From: Macrosoma leucophasiata
Taxonomy: Eukaryota; Arthropoda; Insecta; Lepidoptera; Hedylidae
NCBI GenBank assembly: GCA_036365455.1
Contig: JAWQUS010000016.1
Location: forward strand, 12,609,001 to 12,673,000
DNA: 64,000 bases
Direction: 5' to 3'
Translations under genes and position numbers: made by a program
In this document: in pieces, positions 1-10,990 of the stretch
Position numbering within the stretch: the stretch's first letter is position 1
How the letters are laid out: each line of letters begins with the position of its first letter
Notes under the pieces: model-generated
The model's input: the letters and a program-made list of their open reading frames with translations, nothing else
What the model was told of the DNA's origin: nothing
The model's database searches: none

Positions 1-16
1 CCAACTAAAAGATTTT

Positions 17-3000
17 TTGCAATCAAAATGTGAGGCTTTATTACGAGATAATCATTTTTCCGAACAAGTCAAATCTATCGGAAGCTCTGTGCCGATTCAC
101 TCTAAGCGTACGCAGGTACTTGTAGCCGCAACCGATAAACCCACTGAATCTACTTTTACTAAAACCGTCTTAAATCCTAGCAAGTGTTCTTATTGTGCAG
201 AACATCACACTATATCCTCTTGTCCTATATTTTCGAAGAAAACGGTGGACGAACGTATGAACATCGCAACAGAAAGAAACTGGTGCTTTAATTGTCTAAA
301 GCCTTCTCACCAATTAAAACATTGTAATTCTGTTTTTTCATGTCGCATCTGCAAACGTAAACATCACACCTTACTTCACCGAGATAAAACTAACGAATCA
401 AATAATATTGTATCGAGTTTGGTTTCTAGATCTCAATCGAATACAACTGTGTTGCTAGCTACTGCAATAGTGCAAATTAAGGATGCATCAGGTCAAATGC
501 AGTCCTTCCGTGCTTTGTTTGACACTGGTAGTCAAAGCAATTTTATAACCGAATCAGCTGTTAAACGTTTAAATTTAAAACCAGAGCCGGCTGTTGACAG
601 TGTTAGTGGACTTGGAGAAGCAGTAGCTCCCATTTCAGGTGAGGTTTCTTGCTGTGTAGGTACTAATGGTAGGATTGTTTTTAATTTAAATCTACACGTT
701 ATTTCTAAAATATGTGGTGATCAGCCTGTGGCAAACTTAAAAACATCAGGATGGTCACATATTAATTCATTACCGTTAGCCGATCCTGGTTTCGATATTC
801 CAGGGCCGATCGACATTCTGTTTGCAGCAGACGTATTTGCTGAATCTTTGCTTAGTGAACGTATTAAGGGAAATTCAAACCAACCTACCGCTTTCAATTC
901 TATATTTGGTTGGCTTCTATTAGGCAAAACTTATTTAACGTCTCATACCTTGTTGCATACGTCATCCGATGTCAATAATGAGCTTAATTCAATGGTTCAG
1001 CGTTTTTGGGAATTAGAATCGTTACCTGATGCTGAGCTCCTAACTCCAGAGGAAGCACTCTGCGAACAAAAGTTTATCTCAGAGTACAGTCGTGACGACA
1101 ATGGACGTTATGTGCTGTGCTTACCCTTCAAAAATAATTGCGAACCTGAGTTCATCGGATCTCGAGATGTTGCATTGCGCCGTTTTTACGCCATTGAACG
1201 CAGACTATCGCGTGATTTGAATTTACGTAGTCAATACGTCGATTTTATGTTGGACTACGTAGAAACTGGTCACATGACATTAGTGCCTTCAAAAGAAATG
1301 GGAAAGGGAAAGTACTACATACCACACCATTGTGTTCTGCGTCCTGATTCTGCCACTACGCGTCTTCGTGTGGTATTTGACGCCTCGGCTAAGGATACTA
1401 ACTCCTTGTCTTTAAACGATACTCAACTTGTAGGTCCTAAACTTCAAGCTAACATATTTCAGATTCTTTTACGTTTTCGAAGGCACAGTATCGTCTTTAT
1501 GGCAGATGTTCGCCAAATGTACCGCCAAATCTTAATTATTTCAGATCATCGTGAATATCAGCGTATAATTTGGAGGGACTCACCTGACGCACCTCTTAAA
1601 GAATATTATTTGAACACCGTCACATATGGCGTCGCTTCTTCACCATATCTTGCATGTCGTTATTTGAAACAGCTCGCTGATGATCATGGTGATTTGTATC
1701 CAATAGCCAAAGAAATAATTAAGTCCGATGTTTATTTATATATCGACGATGTGATAACTGGATGTGACTCTTTGGAAGGCGCTCAGCAAGCTAAGCATCA
1801 GCTTATAAATATTTTTCAGCGAGGTGGATTTCAACTCCGAAAGTGGGTCAGTAACTTTCCTCAGCTTTTATCGGACCTTATTCCAGAAGATTTGTTGTCG
1901 GGCTCGGTAACGCTGGATAATTCAGAACCTTCCGTTTTGAAAGTTCTCGGTCTAAAGTGGGATCCAGTAGACGATAGTTTTGTTTTCGAAATTAAACCTT
2001 CAGACCAGCCTTGTACAAAGCGTTCCATTCTGAGTGAGATTGCTAAAATATTCGATCCGCTTGGGTTTTTATCCGCCCTTACCATACTAGCCAAGTGTTT
2101 GATCCAGAAACTTTGGATTCTTGGACTTGATTGGGATGAAACTCCCCCAAGCGATATCGTTCGTATATGGGACACATATCGCAATCAACTGCCTCAACTA
2201 AAAGAACTTAAAATTCATCGTAAGCTTACCGGTAGTGAAGCAAAATCTTACGAGTTACATGGTTTTTCTGATAGTTCCGAAGTTGCCTACGGTGCGGTGT
2301 TTTATTTGCGTGTTACACACGGGGATGGCAGCTGTCAAGTTTTCTTTGTATGCTCGAAAGCTCGCGTTGTTCATTTAAAACGTATTTCATTGCCTCGATT
2401 GGAGCTTTGCGCTGCCGTTCTCCTCGCAGATTTGTACAAGATTGTGTGTGACATTTACCTCCCCCACATATCGTTTGACGCTGTATACCTGTGGTCCGAC
2501 TCAATGGTTGTACTGTCATGGTTGCGCTCCCCTTCATCACGTTGGGCTACATTTGTTGCTAATCGTGTAAGTCACATACAAGACATTGTACCAACAAAAT
2601 GTTGGCACCACGTAATATCGGGAGATAACCCCGCTGATATTTGTTCGCGTGGTCAGTTTCCATGTGAAGTGCTTCACAATTCGTTTTGGTGGGCGGGGCC
2701 TAACTGGCTATCTCAGGAACACGCTGTCTGGCCTATAAATCAGGTGGAAGCGTCAGAAGTGGACAAGGAACTTATAGAAGCTGAATCTCGTAGGCCCGTA
2801 GCTTTAATTTCTGAAAGTTTACGAGATAAGCCACCATCAATATTTGATGATCTGTTAACTCGCTACTCTTCTTTACAACGGATAGTCACAATTTTATCGT
2901 ATATTTATCGGATTTTTAACAATTCCCGAAATTCAAATCAAGCGAATCGTAATCGGGTGCTTACTAATGTTGAGAAACATGACGCGTTATTACAAATTAT

Positions 3001-4306
3001 TAAGCACGTACAGAATCAAGTTTTTAAAGTAGAGATATCTAACCTTAAATCTGAAAAACCGTTGCTAAAGCAGTTTCAAAAACTTAATCCTTTTTTGGAT
3101 AGTGGAGGCATCCTCAGGGTGGGCGGTAGAATTTCTAGGTCAGGATTAGAATACGAACAGAAACACCCTGCTTTCCTACCATCTGATCATCCATTAACCT
3201 ATCTAATTATTGATCATATTCATCTCAGCTATTGTCACCCCGGGTTAAATACCACACATTTTTTACTATTGCAACAATTTTGGATTATATCAGCTAAACG
3301 TACTATTCGCCGACATCTCTCAAAGTGTATGCAGTGTTATCGTACCCGACCGCAGCCTTTGCAGCCGTTTATGAGCGATCTTCCTTCATATCGTGTCAAT
3401 CAGGTGAAGGCCTTTTCAACTGTAGGAGTCGATTTTGGCGGACCGTTCCGCATTAAATTAGGTCCACATCGAGGTGCTAAAATTGACAAGGCATATTTGT
3501 GTTTATTCATATGTCTTGCTACCAAAGCGGTTCACCTCGAAGTCGTTTCAACGTTATCAACAGACGGTTTTATTGCGGCTCTAAGGCGCTTCGTTGGTCG
3601 CCGTGGTCGTTGTAATATTATACAGGCAGATTGCGGAACGAACTTTATCGGTGCTAGAAATCGACTGTCCGAAATTCAATCTTTAATGCAACAAGCTTCT
3701 GATGCAGAGAGGATTGAATTTAAATTTAACCCGCCATCAGCTCCACACTTTGGAGGCGTTTGGGAGATCCAAATCAAAGCTGCCAAGTCACATTTGTACC
3801 GAATTGTTGGCAACCAGGTGCTGACATTCGAGGAGCTCTCCACATTATTTATTCAGATTGAGGCAGTTTTGAATTCACGGCCGTTGTATCCTTTGAGCGC
3901 GGATCCAAACGACTTCAATGTTTTAACTCCTGGTCATTTTTTGACCTTAGAACCGCTTACAGCTGTTCCCGATGAGGATCTCTCGAATATAAACATAAAT
4001 CGGCTTCATCGGTGGCAGTTGCTACAATCATTTCATCAAAATTTTTGGTCAAGATGGAAAAATGAATATCTTCATTCTCTTACTCAACGAGCCAAATGGA
4101 CCAAGGATTCTAAGCCCTTAAAGATAGGTGCATTAGTGCTGATCAAAGACGATAATCGAACACCGCTGCATTGGCCATTAGGAAGAGTCACGAATCTTAT
4201 TTCCGGAATTGATGGTGTGGCTCGAATCGCGATAGTCATGACAGCAAATCGTCATGAAATTCAACGACCTTTGGTTAAATTATGCCCTCTTCCTACGGAG
4301 GACTAA
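17..4306 (+). CDS. BEL/Pao retrotransposon Gag-Pol, 5' end outside window
   Basis: The frame is open to base 2, so the true start lies off the window. The visible 1429 codons run without a stop. Order: Cys/His zinc-knuckle-type motifs (CSYC, CFNC, CRIC; about residues 57-115), aspartic protease FDTGS with the catalytic Asp at about 169, BEL-type reverse transcriptase with a YIDD box at about 575-578, RNase H region, an HHCC zinc motif near 1070-1115, and an integrase core with Asp at about 1139 (VGVDFGG), Asp at about 1205 (QADCGTNF) and Glu at about 1250 (GGVWE). This order and the long spacing between protease and RT are typical of BEL/Pao. No envelope gene follows. The absence of stops or frameshifts across 4.3 kb suggests a young copy. 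Family assignment is firm; activity is inference. Confidence 0.95.
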   Translation: MQSKCEALLRDNHFSEQVKSIGSSVPIHSKRTQVLVAATDKPTESTFTKTVLNPSKCSYCAEHHTISSCPIFSKKTVDERMNIATERNWCFNCLKPSHQLKHCNSVFSCRICKRKHHTLLHRDKTNESNNIVSSLVSRSQSNTTVLLATAIVQIKDASGQMQSFRALFDTGSQSNFITESAVKRLNLKPEPAVDSVSGLGEAVAPISGEVSCCVGTNGRIVFNLNLHVISKICGDQPVANLKTSGWSHINSLPLADPGFDIPGPIDILFAADVFAESLLSERIKGNSNQPTAFNSIFGWLLLGKTYLTSHTLLHTSSDVNNELNSMVQRFWELESLPDAELLTPEEALCEQKFISEYSRDDNGRYVLCLPFKNNCEPEFIGSRDVALRRFYAIERRLSRDLNLRSQYVDFMLDYVETGHMTLVPSKEMGKGKYYIPHHCVLRPDSATTRLRVVFDASAKDTNSLSLNDTQLVGPKLQANIFQILLRFRRHSIVFMADVRQMYRQILIISDHREYQRIIWRDSPDAPLKEYYLNTVTYGVASSPYLACRYLKQLADDHGDLYPIAKEIIKSDVYLYIDDVITGCDSLEGAQQAKHQLINIFQRGGFQLRKWVSNFPQLLSDLIPEDLLSGSVTLDNSEPSVLKVLGLKWDPVDDSFVFEIKPSDQPCTKRSILSEIAKIFDPLGFLSALTILAKCLIQKLWILGLDWDETPPSDIVRIWDTYRNQLPQLKELKIHRKLTGSEAKSYELHGFSDSSEVAYGAVFYLRVTHGDGSCQVFFVCSKARVVHLKRISLPRLELCAAVLLADLYKIVCDIYLPHISFDAVYLWSDSMVVLSWLRSPSSRWATFVANRVSHIQDIVPTKCWHHVISGDNPADICSRGQFPCEVLHNSFWWAGPNWLSQEHAVWPINQVEASEVDKELIEAESRRPVALISESLRDKPPSIFDDLLTRYSSLQRIVTILSYIYRIFNNSRNSNQANRNRVLTNVEKHDALLQIIKHVQNQVFKVEISNLKSEKPLLKQFQKLNPFLDSGGILRVGGRISRSGLEYEQKHPAFLPSDHPLTYLIIDHIHLSYCHPGLNTTHFLLLQQFWIISAKRTIRRHLSKCMQCYRTRPQPLQPFMSDLPSYRVNQVKAFSTVGVDFGGPFRIKLGPHRGAKIDKAYLCLFICLATKAVHLEVVSTLSTDGFIAALRRFVGRRGRCNIIQADCGTNFIGARNRLSEIQSLMQQASDAERIEFKFNPPSAPHFGGVWEIQIKAAKSHLYRIVGNQVLTFEELSTLFIQIEAVLNSRPLYPLSADPNDFNVLTPGHFLTLEPLTAVPDEDLSNININRLHRWQLLQSFHQNFWSRWKNEYLHSLTQRAKWTKDSKPLKIGALVLIKDDNRTPLHWPLGRVTNLISGIDGVARIAIVMTANRHEIQRPLVKLCPLPTED

Positions 4307-4453
4307 TTTAAATCATTATTAGTTTTATTCTATCGTATCGCTAGTATTCCGTTTTATTTATATCATTAGTATATCGTATAGTTATTAAGTTGAGTTCCGT
4401 AGCATCTTCGTCTTTTTAACCAGAAAATACCATAGGCATTTTGGTGGGCGGGA

Positions 4454-4830
4454 TGTTTCGTTATCATATTATTCAATTCTTAACGATGCAACACGTATCA
4501 ACCAACTGCAAACCAGGCTCAAAAAACTGGAATGCACACCGTACTCGTCAAACATTGGAGCTGACTGTCAAGTGTCAGATTCGAAACAAAACCAGTTCAC
4601 TTGTCATCGTCGTCGCGCGCGCATCGCACATAACGCGAAATTCGTTTTTCTACCTACGACACGAATCCCTGTATAAGCTGGTGGAGGATCATCGAGTGCA
4701 GTCAGCAGTCCAAGGTACGTGTGTGCATTGTATTTGCTGCTGCCTATTTACGAAAGCATCGTTAAATCGTCTGACTACCTGTCTGTCCCCTGTAGTGACC
4801 AGCCACCTCGGTGCGGGTTTCTACAATACA
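4454..4830 (+). repeat. Probable 3' LTR of the BEL/Pao element
   Basis: After the pol stop come about 145 AT-rich bases and then a purine-rich tract (ggtgggcggga, 4443-4453) that could prime plus-strand synthesis. It is followed directly by TGTTTCG, a plausible LTR start. A candidate end is the ACA at 4830. The 5' LTR is outside the window, so neither boundary can be confirmed. A 134-codon frame at 4441-4845 lies across this LTR and is not taken as a gene. Confidence 0.55.
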
Positions 4831-5475
4831 TGTACCTATACATAATACCTTTTCAATTTGTGATGGTAGGCGACTGATGAAATTAATCGTTCTCTATAAT
4901 TTAATATTCTCTATAATTTGAAATTATCGAAATAAAAGTTGAAATATATTACTAGTGTCTTGTAGTTTATTAAAATTTTTGTTTATTATTATTATTTTTT
5001 TTATAATATAATTAACCATTTATATATTAAATTATTCCGTAAAAATAATAAAGATTTAATTGTAATTATATACTACCTATTATTTATATGTGCTATTTAC
5101 TAATAGATTTGAAGTAATTAAGTAGGTATGAAGGTATATAAAATTAAATATACGTATTTTATTATAAATATATAAGTAATTATAATATTGAGATATATTA
5201 GATAGCGTAATTGTTATTAGATTATTAGTTTTATGTTATGCCTTTAATTTGTACACCCCGTCTTTTTGTTGTGTTGATTTAGATCTCTCTAGTTTTAGGT
5301 TGCCTGGAAGAGATCACTTTAAGTGATAAGGCCGCCTATTGTGCATATTTTTAATTTTGTTTTGTTTATTATTTGTCCTAAAGTGTACAATAAAGAGTAT
5401 TTATTATTATTTATTATTAAATCTTTATTATTTTTACTTTTCAGTTTTTAAGTCGGTTTTTCTTAACGTAGTTAC
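4831..5475. repeat. AT-rich stretch with decayed foldback element and LINE tail
   Basis: Bases 5049-5125 match the left arm, and 5418-5470 the right arm, of the foldback element at 38316-38755 (shared features include tactacctattatttatatg and a right end reading gtcggtttttcttaacgta). Between the arms, 5245-5400 holds a different block: a LINE-like 3' tail containing gaagagatcactttaagtga followed by gtacaataaagagta and a TTATTATTA tract. The outer left arm is lost. This is an old, interrupted copy; no gene is seen. Confidence 0.6.
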
Positions 5476-5541
5476 GAGGGTGGATCCAAAACTTGAAAGC
5501 CCGACCAAGAAAATAAAAGAAAAGTGGGTCTAATTTTATTT

Positions 5542-6340
5542 TTATTTTTCGACATAGTCTCCATCTAGCTCAACACACTTCTTCCACCTGAACTGCAACT
5601 TGTTTATCCCCTCGAAAAAAAAAGATTCCGGAAGGTCGGCGAAATACTCGTTTACTGCGACTATCACCTCATCTTTGGTCGAAAATTTCGAGCCACCCAA
5701 ATATTTTTTTAAATTTGGAAATAAATGATAATCTGAGGGGGCTAAATCCGGCGAATAAGGTGGGTGGGGCAGCAATTCGTAGCCACAATCATGGAATACA
5801 GACATTGTCTCAACCGAAGTGTGAACACGTGCATTGTCTTGATGGAACAAAACTTTCTTACGCAACATTCCCGGCCTTTTTTCTTTTATTTCTTCTCGTA
5901 GTCTTCGTAAAAGGTTACAATAATAACTAGAATTAATAGTTTGACCTTTCGGTAAATAATCTACAAAAATAATGCCCTTCGCATCCCAAAAAACAGAAGC
6001 CATGACTTTGTTAGTCGACAAAAGGACTTTAGCCTTTTTCGGTGTAGGTGAGTCAGATCTTTTCCACTGTTTGGATTGTTGCTTTGATTCAGGAATATGG
6101 TGGTGAACCCAGCTTTCATCCATGGTAAAAAATCTAGACAAAAAGTCCTCGGGATCAGTCTCAAAAGGTTCCAAACAGTCTCGCGAAATTGTGAATCGAA
6201 CTCGTTTTTGTTCAGCTGAAAGCAACCTCGGGACCCAGCGAGCAGAAACCTTATGGAATCCCAATTCTTTCGTTATTATGTGTTGCACCCGGCCATAACT
6301 AATGTCTGTTATCTCAGCTATCTTGCAACAGCTTATAATG
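5542..6340 (-). pseudogene. Mariner transposase, N-terminally truncated (DD34D)
   Basis: The minus-strand frame covers the catalytic core: MDESW with the first Asp, HQDNARVHT with the second, and PPYSPDLAPSDYHLF with the third, in mariner DD34D order. It ends normally at 5542. Upstream, the frame stays open to about 6340 and then meets a stop. The roughly 100-residue DNA-binding half (two helix-turn-helix motifs) is missing, so the copy cannot be autonomous. The DESWVHHH-type motif looks closer to the irritans/mellifera group than to the four cecropia-like mariners elsewhere in this window. The 3' terminal region is 5476-5541; no matching inverted repeat is seen on the truncated side. Confidence 0.9.
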
Positions 6341-7651
6341 GAAACCCTTTATACAGGGTTCAAGCCTAGTTAGCCTCCTCCTAAGAAGGGGAGAGACTAG
6401 TGCCCACCCTTCTAGGAGGCTCTACGAGGAAATTCTACACGGATAAAATCGCGGGCACAGCCAGTCTAAATTATACTGTTTAAAGGTTTTGAAGCAGTGC
6501 TTGAAGTAAATTACTTCTTTTTCCCTTAACCGATTTAAACGAAACATTTTGACAACGCCCTTAATTATACGTAATCCACCCGTGAAAACCGTTCCGTATC
6601 GAGCAAATCCGTTAATTAGTTTCGAAGTTATAACGTACCGGACAGACAGACAAAAATTCAAAAAAATGTTTTGTTTTTGTTTCTGTTTCTCTTTTTTAAC
6701 TGTCCCCTATTAGTTATTTTAAAAATATGTTTAATGTACAGACACTCGATTTTTAATGTCTTATAAAAATATGTATTGCTATGAAGAATATCTTGTGCGA
6801 TCTAGCAAAGTAACTTGATGGTCAATCAGATTAGCACATCGATTTCACAAATAGGTGTGATGGAAAATTATTATAATCGCATTCAGCGGTCATTCACGCC
6901 GCGTCACTCATCAATATAATTTAATTATTTAAATTTTTACTCATCAAAATTATCAGTATGTTTTAAACACAGTAGTTTTGTAAAAACATTATCGGCTTAT
7001 CTTCCTCTTCTTTTACACCTATTCATGTCTACCTACAAAAGATAAACCAAGCCAGAATTACTAAAACTATAATTTTTTTCAGTATGGAAAATGTGTGTTA
7101 ATGAAATTAGATCAATATTCTAACATCGCAGTTATAAGTGCGAGCTTTTAAGCCTCGGATGCACATAGAATATTTATGAATGTTCTCAGCTATACAGCAG
7201 CAATAGGTACGCCGAATATTCAGTTCGCTTTCCATCGCATATTTTACTATCAGAATTAATTAAATGTGTATTAAATATATTTTGAAAATAATGCGGTACG
7301 GTGTTATCAAATAAAATTGTTATTGACTATACCAAAATGACAAATAATGTATGTTGCAAATCTGTGAATCAGTAGCAGTCTATTGAATAATTAGATTACG
7401 CGCAATATTTATGTTGTAAGCAGTTGAAGGTTTGGCAAGATTCCAGTCAGTAAGGTGGTGTAACTTGGATACTGGAGTAGGAACTAGCCAATGTATGCAT
7501 TCAAACGCCTGCAGCTATTCCGGAACTTTACATTCAGTCTTCGAGTTTCGTTGGGGTTAAATGTTTGACAGATAAGTTCGCTCGCAATTCCGTATTTAGA
7601 GTATTTATTTCGTGTTTATTGTGAATATAAAATCACTTTTACTTCAAACTA
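6341..7651. other. Degenerate repeat debris, then AT-rich DNA without genes
   Basis: From 6341 to about 6660 there are decayed Helitron-like pieces, including atcgcgggcacagccag (a CTAG-end hairpin remnant) and a GGACAGACAGACAAA stretch. From 6661 to 7651 I see only AT-rich sequence with no convincing ORF, exon or known repeat. A TCAGT at 7534 is noted but has no supporting promoter context. Confidence 0.5.
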
Positions 7652-7690
7652 TATGTGTAAGTGTGCATGTTTGCATACACGCTTACACAT
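7652..7690. repeat. Short hairpin upstream of tRNA-like gene
   Basis: atgtgtaagtgtgcatg pairs with catacacgcttacacat across a 5-base loop, with one mismatch. It lies 18 bases before the tRNA-like gene. Role unknown. Confidence 0.6.
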
Positions 7691-7708
7691 ACATCATAAT
7701 ATGTGTAT

Positions 7709-7781
7709 ACTTCGGTAGCTTAGTGGTAAAGCGGCTGGACTGGTTATCCTGAGGTCGCAGGTTCAATTCCTGCCCGAAGTC
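7709..7781 (+). tRNA. tRNA-like gene, identity uncertain (anticodon reads GGT)
   Basis: A 72-base cloverleaf fits, plus a discriminator C. The acceptor ACTTCGG/CCGAAGT has seven perfect pairs, the D stem GCTT/AAGC is perfect, and the T arm GCAGG-TTCAATT-CCTGC is perfect. The anticodon stem CTGGA/TCCTG has one T-T mismatch and a loop CTGGTTA. The internal promoter is intact: A box TAGCTTAGTGG, B box GGTTCAATTCC, and a run of seven T starts at 7784. Two bases instead of one separate the D and anticodon stems. GGT would mean Thr, which is not a usual eukaryotic nuclear anticodon, so this may be a tRNA-derived sequence rather than a working tRNA. Its scaffold resembles the one at 37139-37212. Confidence 0.65.
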
Positions 7782-7790
7782 AATTTTTTT

Positions 7791-8464
7791 CCGTTTTTTC
7801 TTTAATTTCTTAAATTCACTCGCATGTGTTATTGCGAAAAATAAATAGTACAATATACATCATACACACACAACATATACAACAAAATTGTACATTTTAC
7901 GGTTTTTTTTCTTAGAACTTACCTATAGTTTCAATTGCACAATAAGAACAATAACAATACCTGCAAGATATAAAAAAAAAGACATAAACATAGACGCCGT
8001 TCTACTCGAATATATGAGTTTTTATTAATATCCCAACTCGCCAACAACTTATTACTAAACAACAAAGTTACGGTACCTGCAAGTAATCTGTATTCAGAAT
8101 GCCTGTGAAAATACAGGATTTTCCTATTATTAAATTACAAATTGGCCTGTACAAATTGGTAATGTTTTCTTGGGTTTATTCCGAGCATGAATACAGTTAT
8201 AAGCCGCCTCGGCCTAAGCCACTCGCGTCGTCAGTCTACTGAACAATTTTTATTCATTCTACGATGGAACCTTTTCTTACTTCAATAAGCTGTTGGTTCT
8301 TTTAATGTATTCAATACTGTCTGGCAATTTGCTGAACAATGTAGGATAAAGACTTAATAATAAAGTTAAATGTAATGTTTTGTTTAATTTTTGAAGTTAC
8401 CAATAAGTTTCTAAATTATTTTACGAGGTAATCTTATGCATGTAATGACAAACAAGGATGGTAA
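7791..8464. other. AT-rich DNA, nothing recognised
   Basis: Low-complexity AT-rich sequence. No ORF with coding character, no splice-flanked exon and no repeat shared with the rest of the window was seen. Confidence 0.5.
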
Positions 8465-8530
8465 AGGAATACTGCAGTCTATAGACATCTGTACAGAAAC
8501 CGGGGGTCAAATGCAGATGCGTTGCTCTAC
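8465..8530 (-). repeat. SINE-like family, small internal fragment
   Basis: Contains the reverse of the block ttgaccttggtctttgtg...tctataggctgcagt found in the fuller copies (for example 22192-22474). Both ends are lost. Confidence 0.6.
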
Positions 8531-8638
8531 CTCTGATGCTGATGCCGAAGTTGCGTGCTTCTGTGGTAGTTGTAAAGAGTCCATAAATTATCATCTAATC
8601 GGAACACATTTGACGGCATAATGTTTGTATATAAGTAA

Positions 8639-8895
8639 CTAGCTGACCCGGCGAACTTCGTATCGGCTTAGGATTAAACAATGTGTCAAAGATTTTACAG
8701 GTGCGAATTGCTTGTATGGGAAAATAAAATTGTGTTTTTTGCTATTCTTCTTCATTTTTTTCATATTTTCTAACCTTTTAAACCTTCCCTGGGCTTCCAG
8801 AAATGACTCAAAACCAAAATTAGCTCTTTCGGTCCAGCCGTTCCCGAGTTTTAGCGAGACTTATGAACAGCAATTGATTTTTATATATATATAGA
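8639..8895 (-). mobile_element. Helitron-like non-autonomous element, subfamily 3
   Basis: On the minus strand it begins TCTATATATATA and ends in CTAG, with A before and T after, as expected for insertion between A and T. The body includes the block around tttagcgagacttatgaaca and aaaccttccctgggcttcca. A second copy in opposite orientation is at 12313-12539. Class is inferred from termini only; no coding capacity. Confidence 0.6.
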
Positions 8896-8949
8896 TGCGG
8901 AGGTATCAACGTCCTCGAGCTCTGACAATGAAACTTCAATACCAGTTAT

Positions 8950-9708
8950 CAGTTAAAGCGGTTATTTTAATATTACAAACAGACACTATTTTACACAATT
9001 TTATTTATTTGTATGTATACATTTATTATGGCAGCTACAATACAACAAGACCTAAAAATTCTGTGAAAATTTTAAGCGTCTACATTATAGTGGTAACAGA
9101 AATACATAACTTGTGAAAATGTTAGCTTCTAGCTATCATTATTTATGAGATACAGCCTGGTGACAGACATACGGACGGACGGACGGACAGACAGACAGAC
9201 AGCGGAGGATTGGTTATCCGTAGGGTCCGTTTTTACCTATTAGGTACAAAACTCCCTAAAAGATAGCACTAAGATACAGAATAGCTTAAAAATATTCGAT
9301 ACGATTCTTTGAATTGACATAACTTTTTTATTTCTGAACCGATTCACATTAAACAAACACTATGTATGTTAAGTGAAACTTACTACTTTATATTAGTGAA
9401 AACTGCAAATCGAATAAGCCGTTTCTGATATTAGCGTGCACAAACACACAGACAAACAGACATTTTTCCGGGATAAAAAGTACCCAGTGTTGTGCGCCAA
9501 AGGTTAAAGTATAATCATACCAAGTTTCATTGTAATCGGAACGGTAGTTTTTATGTGATGCTTGAACAAAGAGACAGACAGACAGACAAAAAATTTTCTA
9601 ATCACATATTTGTGTTCGGTATCGATCTAAAAACATCCCCTGGTATTTTTTTTTCAATATTTTTAATGTACAGAATTTACACTTCTACAGATTTATTATA
9701 AGCATAGA
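8950..9708 (-). mobile_element. Helitron-like element, subfamily 1, 3'-truncated
   Basis: Minus-strand 5' end TCTATGCTTATAATAAATC at 9708, flanked by A. It shares its full order of blocks with 58861-60046 (ttgtgcgccaaaggttaaag, tccgtagggtccgtttttac, aagcgtctacattatagtgg) but lacks the CTAG end. This copy has an uninterrupted aagcgtctacattatag junction. A GGAC/GACA microsatellite occupies 9174-9201. Confidence 0.7.
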
Positions 9709-10631
9709 TTTTGAAATTGATTAAATTTAGGGATCATACTTTTACTTTACTATTTTTAAACATGTGCAATGATTGTATACCAAAATTATATATTTTTGAC
9801 AAATTATAAAAACATTAATCAAGAGTTTTTATTTGGTAATTAATTAAGATTATTGTGTCTTACAATTAGAATTAAATTGTAAATGATAAATTAACAGTTA
9901 TTCGTACAGAAATAAAAGTGCAGCAAATATCTGTGTGCTAAAATCGAACAATAAATTGAGCTGTGAGGTTTTTGATAGCTATTTTTACATGACAGTAACT
10001 TACAACAATTTTTTACTAAATGATAAATGCACTATATATTTAAAATTATTTGATGCGAAGGAAGAGACTTACAACAATGTCACAGTGTCTAATTAAATCT
10101 CTGTTTCAAATTGTTATCTATTTGTTGTATATTTTAGTAAGACAAATGACGAAGGCGTCTTTTTAGCACGACAAACTATCCGATTTGTCTATAGAACACG
10201 AATATGAGGGGAGGAACATTCCAAAAACATTTTACAGAATTACACAGAGCCGGTATTTTCGCATATTTTAGTGAAGAACTTGTATGTACGTGAGGAATCA
10301 TATGCTCTTTACATCCTTTCCACCGCCCCTCCCGTAGAACTCGTAGCGTCGTAGCACTTACACCCACGTAAGATATGACTACGCGTAACGCTCGTCATTT
10401 CATTAAAAATACAAACCTGCCCTATTTGTAATGTGTACCGAATTTAAATTATCATTATTAATGCTCGTGTTGTATTGCGAGTATGTTCTAAACACGTACT
10501 TTTTTAGATGTTTCAAAAACTTGAATCGGTTGTGTATGTAAACAAACTTATATTAAAAGGAGCACGGTTTTCGACAAAATAGCAAATCATGACGAAAAAT
10601 AGGCAAAATTGCATTCATTCTTTAATTACAG
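9709..10631. other. AT-rich DNA, nothing recognised
   Basis: No coding or repeat signal that I can support. It ends at ttctttaattacag (10618-10631), which could serve as a splice acceptor for the GC-rich block that follows. Confidence 0.45.
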
Positions 10632-10678
10632 TAATAATGAAGGTGCAGACAGAATGCAAGAGGGTGCATGCGGGGTGA

Positions 10679-10990
10679 AGTGTGTGTCGGCGGCGGCGGT
10701 GGCGGCGGGACGACGGGGAGCGTTGGGGCGATGGGGTGGTGGGCGCTGGGGCGAGCGGGGCTGCGCGAGGGTGCAGGTGCACCTGGGCGGCGGCCGGCGC
10801 CCGGCGCCCGGCGGCCCACGTGCCCGGGCCGCGGGCCGGCGCTCAGTCGCTCGCGAGCCGCCGCCGCCGACGCGCCGCCGCCGCCGCCGCCTCAGCGACC
10901 GCCGCGCTCTCAGCGACAGGTGGCGCCGACGCCCGTCGCCTGCGCGTTCCGTTCGTGTGCCTCGATCGGATCGCGAGCCTTGGCCCGATC
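10679..10990 (+). promoter_or_regulatory. CpG-rich island, probable promoter of the host gene
   Basis: About 310 bases of very GC- and CpG-rich DNA (GGCGGCGG and CCGCCGCCG runs) sit in an otherwise AT-rich region. The arthropod initiator TCAGT occurs at 10843-10847 inside gcgctcagtcgctcg. No TATA box is obvious. Several overlapping long frames exist here on both strands, but they are Arg/Ala/Gly-rich and result from base composition. A promoter is inferred from composition, the initiator match and the downstream donor site. Confidence 0.55.
10843..10919 (+). other. Candidate first exon (5'UTR) of the host gene
   Basis: If transcription starts at the TCAGT, an exon would run to gcgacag|gtggcg, a good donor at 10919/10920. 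No start codon lies in this stretch, so it would be pure 5'UTR. It would join the acceptor near 34806 across a 24 kb intron filled with transposons. An alternative is a longer exon starting at the acceptor 10631. Confidence 0.4.

Noticed and set aside
4441..4845. 134-codon frame after the BEL/Pao pol
   Set aside because: Lies across the probable 3' LTR and has no envelope-like signal, membrane segment or other motif.
7534..7538. TCAGT initiator-like match as a promoter
   Set aside because: A 5-base match in AT-rich DNA without a GC island, downstream exon or donor site.
9174..9201. GGAC/GACA tract as a possible CRISPR-like or satellite array
   Set aside because: A simple microsatellite inside a Helitron-like element, with no spacers.
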